Source of the DNA: an uncultured Eubacteriales bacterium
GTDB lineage: Bacteria > Bacillota > Clostridia > Oscillospirales > UMGS1783
Assembly (NCBI GenBank): GCA_900555065.1
Contig: USJY01000036.1
Location: 1-9,269 of the forward strand
Length of the DNA stretch: 9,269 nt
Direction: 5' to 3'
The first letter of the stretch is position 1. Each line of letters starts with the position of its first letter. Positions 5,821 through 9,269 of the stretch are shown piece by piece. The translations under genes and the position numbers were made by a program. A model generated the notes under the pieces. The model did no database searches. It saw only the letters and a list, made by a program, of their open reading frames with translations, and was not told the origin of the DNA.

Positions 5821-7365
5821 ATGCAGAAGAAATGGATTAGTCTTTTGGCCGCCTGCGCACTTCTGATCGGCCTGTTCACAGTTCCAGCGTCCGCCGCAAG
5901 CACATCGATCTCCTTCAGTTCGAGCTCTGTGACGGTGGGCTCCACAGTGACGGTAACGGCTACTTTCAGCGGCGGCGACCAGACTTTGGGCGCGGTTGAC
6001 GCCTACCTCACCTATGACCCCGGCGTACTCCAGTTCGTCTCTGGCAACAGCGCCAGCGGCGGCGCCGGCAGCGTCTCCATTGTGGGCTTCGGTGACGGCT
6101 CGGCCAAAACTCTGAGCTACGCGATCACTTTCAAAGCCATCGGCGCGGGCAGCAGCGCAATTTCTCTCGGCGTAAACCAGCTTCTGAGCTTTGGCGACGG
6201 CGAGGGCGGCGAGGCGGTTCTTCCCGCCTCCGGCAGCAGCGCGACGCTGACGGTCGTATCCAACAATGGCGGAGGCGGCGGCAGCGGCGGCGGTGGTGGC
6301 CAGAGTACCCGTCCCTCCCAGAGCGAAGCGGAACCAGAGCCGGAAGAACCGGTCGCGGAAGTGACCGTTTCCGGCGAGAGCCGGTATCTGTGGCCGACGC
6401 TCGACGGCGTGGAGATCCCGGATGGTTTTGAACGGTTCCCCTATGAATACAAGGGCCACGAGTTCGAGGCTGTGCGCGGCACTTCGCAGAACCTCATTCT
6501 GTTCCACATGACGAACGCAGAACACGCCGACGGCCGCTTTTATGTCTATATTCCGGACGAGGACGTGCTGTACCCCTATACAGGCCTGTCGCTGGGGGCC
6601 GCGCAATACACCGTGTTGCGCCTGCCGGAGGGCGTTACCGTTCCGGCCGGGTTTAAGGAGACGGAGCTCAACATTGCGGGTGAACAGGTGCCCGCATGGG
6701 TTCTGGAGTCCGGCGACCATACGGAGTTTTACCTTTTGTACGCAATGAATTCCGAGGGCGCGTCCGGATTCTATATGTTCGATACGCAGGAAGAGACGAT
6801 GCAGCGCTATATAGAGATCGCCGCGCCGGTCATTGCGCCGCCGGAGCCGGAGGAACCGGAGCCGGAAGAACCCCAGGGCAACGTCTATGAGCGCATTACG
6901 TCCGACGACGAAGTGCTGATGGTCGTGGCTATTCTGACCGCCGCATTTCTCGGCCTGCTTCTGACGAATATCGTCGTGCTGCTCGTCAGGCAGCTCGCAA
7001 AGACCGGCCCCCGTCGCCGGGAAAAGAGCCAGGAAAAGCTGGTGAAGAAAAACGGCGACGCGCTCGTGCAGCAGAGCGAGATCGTCGTCGCAGCCCCGGA
7101 CGCCGCACCGGAGGAGCTGAAGGCTGAGACAGCCGAACTGCCGCCCCTGTCCGCGGACGGAGGCGAACCGCAGCCGGAACAGCCGTCTGCCGCCGCGCAG
7201 GCGCCGGACGACCAGGCCACGGACCCTGCCGCCGCGCAGGCGCCGGACGACCAGGCCGCGGACCCTGCCGCCGTCCAGACGCCGGACGACCAGGCCGCAG
7301 CTCCGGACGCCGCCACGGGAGACTCCGCGCCGGACGCGCCTGCATCGGATGCAGCGCAAAACTGA
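5821..7365 (+). CDS. Membrane-anchored cohesin-domain protein with cytoplasmic tail
   Basis: This 514-residue surface protein is a plausible receptor for the dockerin of the preceding gene. A signal peptide (1-25, cleavage after ASA) leads to a cohesin-type beta-sandwich (about 27-147; GSTVTVTATFSGG, DAYLTYDPGVLQFV, LSYAITFKA). A GGGGGSGGGGG linker (150-160) and acidic Glu/Pro stretch (166-177) follow. Then come two diverged copies of an unnamed domain, about 197-253 (VEIPDGF...GRFYVYI) and 272-331 (VTVPAGF...SGFYMFD). After a second Glu/Pro spacer there is one transmembrane helix (365-389), followed by RRREK-type basic residues that place the C-terminus inside. The roughly 125-residue tail is rich in Ala, Pro and Asp with 13-residue repeats. 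ATG 5821 has an AAGGGAG ribosome site that begins in the upstream stop codon. Unlike large cellulosomal scaffoldins it has one cohesin, no carbohydrate-binding module and no sortase motif or SLH domain. The cohesin call is strong; the partner is inferred. Confidence 0.85.
   Translation: MQKKWISLLAACALLIGLFTVPASAASTSISFSSSSVTVGSTVTVTATFSGGDQTLGAVDAYLTYDPGVLQFVSGNSASGGAGSVSIVGFGDGSAKTLSYAITFKAIGAGSSAISLGVNQLLSFGDGEGGEAVLPASGSSATLTVVSNNGGGGGSGGGGGQSTRPSQSEAEPEPEEPVAEVTVSGESRYLWPTLDGVEIPDGFERFPYEYKGHEFEAVRGTSQNLILFHMTNAEHADGRFYVYIPDEDVLYPYTGLSLGAAQYTVLRLPEGVTVPAGFKETELNIAGEQVPAWVLESGDHTEFYLLYAMNSEGASGFYMFDTQEETMQRYIEIAAPVIAPPEPEEPEPEEPQGNVYERITSDDEVLMVVAILTAAFLGLLLTNIVVLLVRQLAKTGPRRREKSQEKLVKKNGDALVQQSEIVVAAPDAAPEELKAETAELPPLSADGGEPQPEQPSAAAQAPDDQATDPAAAQAPDDQAADPAAVQTPDDQAAAPDAATGDSAPDAPASDAAQN
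7189..7305 (+). repeat. Three tandem 39-bp repeats coding a 13-residue Ala/Pro/Asp unit
   Basis: Units at 7189-7227, 7228-7266 and 7267-7305 encode AAAQAPDDQATDP, AAAQAPDDQAADP and AAVQTPDDQAAAP. The first two differ at one base; the third has diverged further. They lie in the predicted cytoplasmic tail of the cohesin protein. Such in-frame arrays can change copy number by slippage or recombination. Confidence 0.92.
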
Positions 7366-7399
7366 ATGCTGTCGCCCGCCACTGCAATATAACAATCAA

Positions 7400-7430
7400 T
7401 TAAGGCGCCGCGTTTATCGCGGCGCCTTAA
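7400..7430. terminator. Perfect 13-bp hairpin, probable bidirectional terminator
   Basis: TTAAGGCGCCGCG (7400-7412) and CGCGGCGCCTTAA (7418-7430) are exact inverted repeats around the loop TTTAT, 34 bp after the cohesin gene stop. Both flanks are AT-rich rather than clean T-tracts. It probably ends the dockerin/cohesin operon and can fold equally well for minus-strand transcripts from the convergent ATPase gene. Confidence 0.72.
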
Positions 7431-7450
7431 TATGTGCCTGTATAATGTCG

Positions 7451-7484
7451 AAAACCCGCGCGCATTGGAACATGAACGCGGGTT
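7451..7484 (-). terminator. Probable terminator of the minus-strand ATPase gene
   Basis: AACCCGCG (7453-7460) pairs with CGCGGGTT (7477-7484) around a 16-nt loop. Read on the minus strand, the stem ends in a short T run about 20 bp after the ATPase stop. With the hairpin at 7400-7430 it accounts for the 139-bp convergent gap, where I see no gene. Confidence 0.6.
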
Positions 7485-7504
7485 CGGCGGCGTTTTTTTC
7501 CGGC

Positions 7505-8575
7505 CTATACTGCCGGGCGCAGGAAATCGTCGGCGAGCAGCTCCGCATAGGTCTTGAGCGCATCGAAGTCCATCGCATCCTTATAATACTCTTCGAGCTC
7601 GTCGTGGAGCTTGTGGCAGCAATGCAGAATCCCGACCGCCTCGGCGAGGATTTCGTCCCGCGCGCGGATGAGGAAGCCGATTTTCGCCTTGTTGCGCTTT
7701 TCCCGGTCCACGTCGAGAAAACGCCCGATATTGATGCGGCAGTATGGCTGCGCTTCGATTTTGTGCAGGGAATTTGAGGTGCACACACAGAGTCCGATAT
7801 CCTCGAATACAATATGCTCGAGCTGGCCCGGGATGAGCGGGTGGTAGCAGCTGATAATGCTGTGCCCGTTTTTGAGCGCGCGCACGCGCAGCAGTTCCAT
7901 CACCTTGCTCGACACGCCGTATTCGTCCTCAAACACAAGCACCTTATCCATGCCCCCCTGCAGCGTGTTTTTGTAGAATATGTTGCCGTCCGGCGTAAAC
8001 GCGGAAAGCAGCCGTTTTTCCTCGTGGGGCGCCTTGTTCTGGGGCTTTAGGTATTTGCCGCTCATGCGTTCGGTATAGCCCTTGAGTTTTGTCCTGTTGC
8101 ACAATTCGTTGCCGATCTGCTGCAAGTCGCGCTGCAGCTTGCCCGCGGCGCCTAAGTACAGATATGTGCGGTCGAACAGCGCGGAGATCTGACCGTTCAG
8201 CTCTTTGATCTGCGCCGTCGCCGCCTGGAGCTTTTCTCTGTCCCAGAATGGGTATATGTTGACGATATTTCCGATGGCGCCGGGATAGGGCGGTTCGAGC
8301 ACGTGCGGCGGCGTGCCGTCCACCATGCAAGCGCCCAGTTCCCTGACATAGATGCCGTCGAGCGATGCGGGGTCGGAAGAACAGTGCATATATTCCACAT
8401 CAAGCCCCATCTGCTCGGCCTGTTTGCCAATACTCCGCATCAGGGTGCTCTTTCCGGTCCCCGGTCCGCCCTTGATAACATAGACCCGGGACCGTTTATT
8501 GATAAAATCTTCGAACAGGGAATAGAAGCCGGCTTCGGAGTTTACGCCGAGGAAACTCTCCTTCGCTATATACAT
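7505..8575 (-). CDS. P-loop ATPase of the PRK06851-like family, function unknown
   Basis: This predicted cytoplasmic protein has 356 residues, in keeping with the 350-370 of uncharacterised Firmicutes ATPases annotated as PRK06851. A short leader (FLGVNSEAGFYSLFEDFI) precedes a perfect Walker A GGPGTGKST at 36-44, with DVEYMHCSSDP downstream at 59-69. The second half looks like a diverged copy: SAFTPDGNIFY (191-201) opens it and KVLVFEDEYGVSSK (211-224) stands where a P-loop would be but lacks GxxxxGK[ST]. IISCYHPLIP (240-249) parallels the HCSSDP region. Only the first site should therefore bind nucleotide. No signal peptide or membrane segment is visible. The start is well supported: AAGGAG (8585-8590, minus strand) lies 9 nt upstream of ATG. 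The gene is alone on this strand, converges on the cohesin gene and diverges from the DUF4364 gene. No biological role can be assigned. Confidence 0.82.
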   Translation of the reverse strand: MYIAKESFLGVNSEAGFYSLFEDFINKRSRVYVIKGGPGTGKSTLMRSIGKQAEQMGLDVEYMHCSSDPASLDGIYVRELGACMVDGTPPHVLEPPYPGAIGNIVNIYPFWDREKLQAATAQIKELNGQISALFDRTYLYLGAAGKLQRDLQQIGNELCNRTKLKGYTERMSGKYLKPQNKAPHEEKRLLSAFTPDGNIFYKNTLQGGMDKVLVFEDEYGVSSKVMELLRVRALKNGHSIISCYHPLIPGQLEHIVFEDIGLCVCTSNSLHKIEAQPYCRINIGRFLDVDREKRNKAKIGFLIRARDEILAEAVGILHCCHKLHDELEEYYKDAMDFDALKTYAELLADDFLRPAV

Positions 8576-8619
8576 AAAAACACTCTCCTTATCTTATCCG
8601 TGAAAGACTCTTATGTTAT

Positions 8620-8649
8620 ATAGTATTTTGGGCGGCGGTTTCTTGTTAA
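8620..8649 (-). promoter_or_regulatory. Putative sigma-A promoter of the ATPase gene
   Basis: On the minus strand, TTAACA (8649-8644; 5/6 to the -35) and TACTAT (8625-8620; 4/6 to the -10) are 18 nt apart. They lie about 45 bp upstream of the ATPase start. The AT-rich surroundings offer other -10 choices, including TATAAC a few bases downstream. Confidence 0.4.
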
Positions 8650-8727
8650 AGGTTTTCCCCTGAAATTTGCGACACGGATTGAGGCGCGCTGCGCAAAGTT
8701 TGCCGGTTTTCAGCAAAGTACTTTTAT

Positions 8728-8755
8728 TTGCCGGACGGATATGGTAAAATATAAA
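8728..8755 (+). promoter_or_regulatory. Putative sigma-A promoter of the DUF4364 gene
   Basis: TTGCCG (8728-8733; 4/6) and TATAAA (8750-8755; 5/6) are separated by 16 nt. An alternative -10, TAAAAT at 8745-8750, carries an upstream TGG and would be an extended -10 promoter. Either gives a leader of about 70-80 nt before the start at 8834. The 258-bp divergent gap (8576-8833) holds this promoter, the ATPase promoter and a hairpin, but no gene that I can see. Confidence 0.45.
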
Positions 8756-8833
8756 AAAATAGTCGCGCCGGTTTCAGGCTTCATAAAATTATATGCCCGG
8801 GCGCGAAAAACCGATTCACTGAGGAGAAATCAT

Positions 8834-9269
8834 ATGCTGGGAAACGGCGCACTGTACCAGAAAGAGGATGTAAAAGTCCTCATTATCTATACCCTGAGCC
8901 AGCTCAACCGGGCCATTCCGACGCGGATTATGGTCGATATGTTTTTGAACACTGACCTTGTCGAGTATTTCACGCTTGCGCAGTCCATCAACGAGCTGAT
9001 TGAAACGGGCCATCTCGCCGTGGATGAAGAGCAGGGCGTAGTGGTTCTCACCCGGCTCGGATACGAGGCGAGCGACGCGCTGTACCGGAGCCTGCCGCTG
9101 TATGCGCGGGAACGCGCGCTGAAAGGCGCGCTGGGCCTGCTGGCGCGGCTGGAGCGCAAGGCCGCCATCTCGACAAGGACGGTGGAACAGGACGGGAAAT
9201 TCATTGCGCAGTGCACGTTGATGGATCACGACGACGTGCTGTTGAAAATGGAATTGTTCATGCCGTCTT
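8834..9269 (+). CDS. DUF4364-family protein, 3'-truncated by the window edge
   Basis: The frame is open from ATG 8834 to the end of the window (145 complete codons, no stop), so the C-terminus is missing. The N-terminal region resembles the DUF4364 family of Clostridia. KVLIIYTLSQLNRAIPTRIM (residues 14-33), then FLNTDLVEYFTLAQSINELI (37-56) and VVVLTRLGYEASDALYRSLP look like a winged-helix, PadR-like fold in which the LTRLGYEA strand would be the wing. That suggests a DNA-binding regulator, but the family is uncharacterised. ATG is the start because GAGGAG (8821-8826) lies 7 nt upstream. The gene diverges from the ATPase gene, and nothing in the window shows what it would regulate. The family call is fairly confident; the regulatory role is inferred from predicted fold. 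Confidence 0.8.
   Translation, partial: MLGNGALYQKEDVKVLIIYTLSQLNRAIPTRIMVDMFLNTDLVEYFTLAQSINELIETGHLAVDEEQGVVVLTRLGYEASDALYRSLPLYARERALKGALGLLARLERKAAISTRTVEQDGKFIAQCTLMDHDDVLLKMELFMPS

Noticed and set aside
5845..5856. Lipobox-like LAAC (residues 9-12) in the cohesin protein signal peptide
   Set aside because: The hydrophobic stretch before the cysteine is only about five residues and continues well past it. An ASA cleavage site at 23-25 fits signal peptidase I, and the protein already has a C-terminal membrane anchor.
4048..7365. A cellulosome locus
   Set aside because: There is no glycoside hydrolase for plant polysaccharide, no carbohydrate-binding module and only one cohesin. The catalytic domain fits a peptidoglycan glucosaminidase.
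6885..7382. Minus-strand Ala/Ser/Gly-rich frame opposite the cohesin protein tail
   Set aside because: Its composition simply mirrors the Ala/Pro/Asp repeats of the real gene. There is no ribosome site or domain.
3910..7395. Minus-strand open frame of 1161 codons antisense to the dockerin and cohesin genes
   Set aside because: It is Arg/Val/Gly/His-rich with no recognisable domain and lies opposite two clear plus-strand genes. It is a codon-bias shadow of GC-rich DNA.

Overview
The window reads as chromosomal DNA of a GC-rich, endospore-forming member of the Clostridia (Firmicutes). The evidence is a complete SpoIIR, a DUF4364-family protein, strong Shine-Dalgarno (SD) sites of the AAGGAGGTGATC type, sigma-A-like promoters and a dockerin/cohesin pair. 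It could be an Oscillospiraceae- or Christensenellales-like gut anaerobe, but the genus cannot be named from this sequence. I see no mobile element, phage gene, CRISPR array, tRNA or rRNA.

Layout, left to right: (1) the 3' part of a DeoR-type sugar-phosphate-responsive repressor (1-652, +). (2) A MacB-like fused ATPase/permease (800-3106, +) with its own putative promoter, a 10-base SD match and apparently a rare ATT start codon, closed by a strong terminator. (3) spoIIR (3248-3868, +), preceded by a sigma-F-like promoter and followed by a terminator. (4) A two-gene unit from a sigma-A-like promoter: a secreted SH3/N-acetylglucosaminidase with a C-terminal dockerin (4048-5808, +) and, 12 bp later, a membrane-anchored cohesin protein (5821-7365, +). 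(5) A convergent intergenic region with two hairpin terminators. (6) A P-loop ATPase of unknown role on the minus strand (7505-8575). (7) A divergent intergenic region and the 5' part of a DUF4364 gene (8834 to the window end, +).

The most interesting part is the dockerin/cohesin pair. The first gene exports a cell-wall hydrolase ending in a dockerin. The second encodes a signal peptide, one cohesin, a Gly linker, two diverged copies of an unnamed domain, one transmembrane helix and a roughly 125-residue Ala/Pro/Asp-rich cytoplasmic tail. The simplest reading is that the hydrolase docks onto its operon partner at the outer membrane face. That would use cellulosome-type pairing to localise peptidoglycan remodelling rather than to digest plant fibre. 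The pairing is inferred from domain content and gene order and is not shown directly.

Other points are the ATT start of the ABC gene, the sigma-F-like site at spoIIR, and the internal duplication of the minus-strand ATPase, whose second P-loop has decayed.
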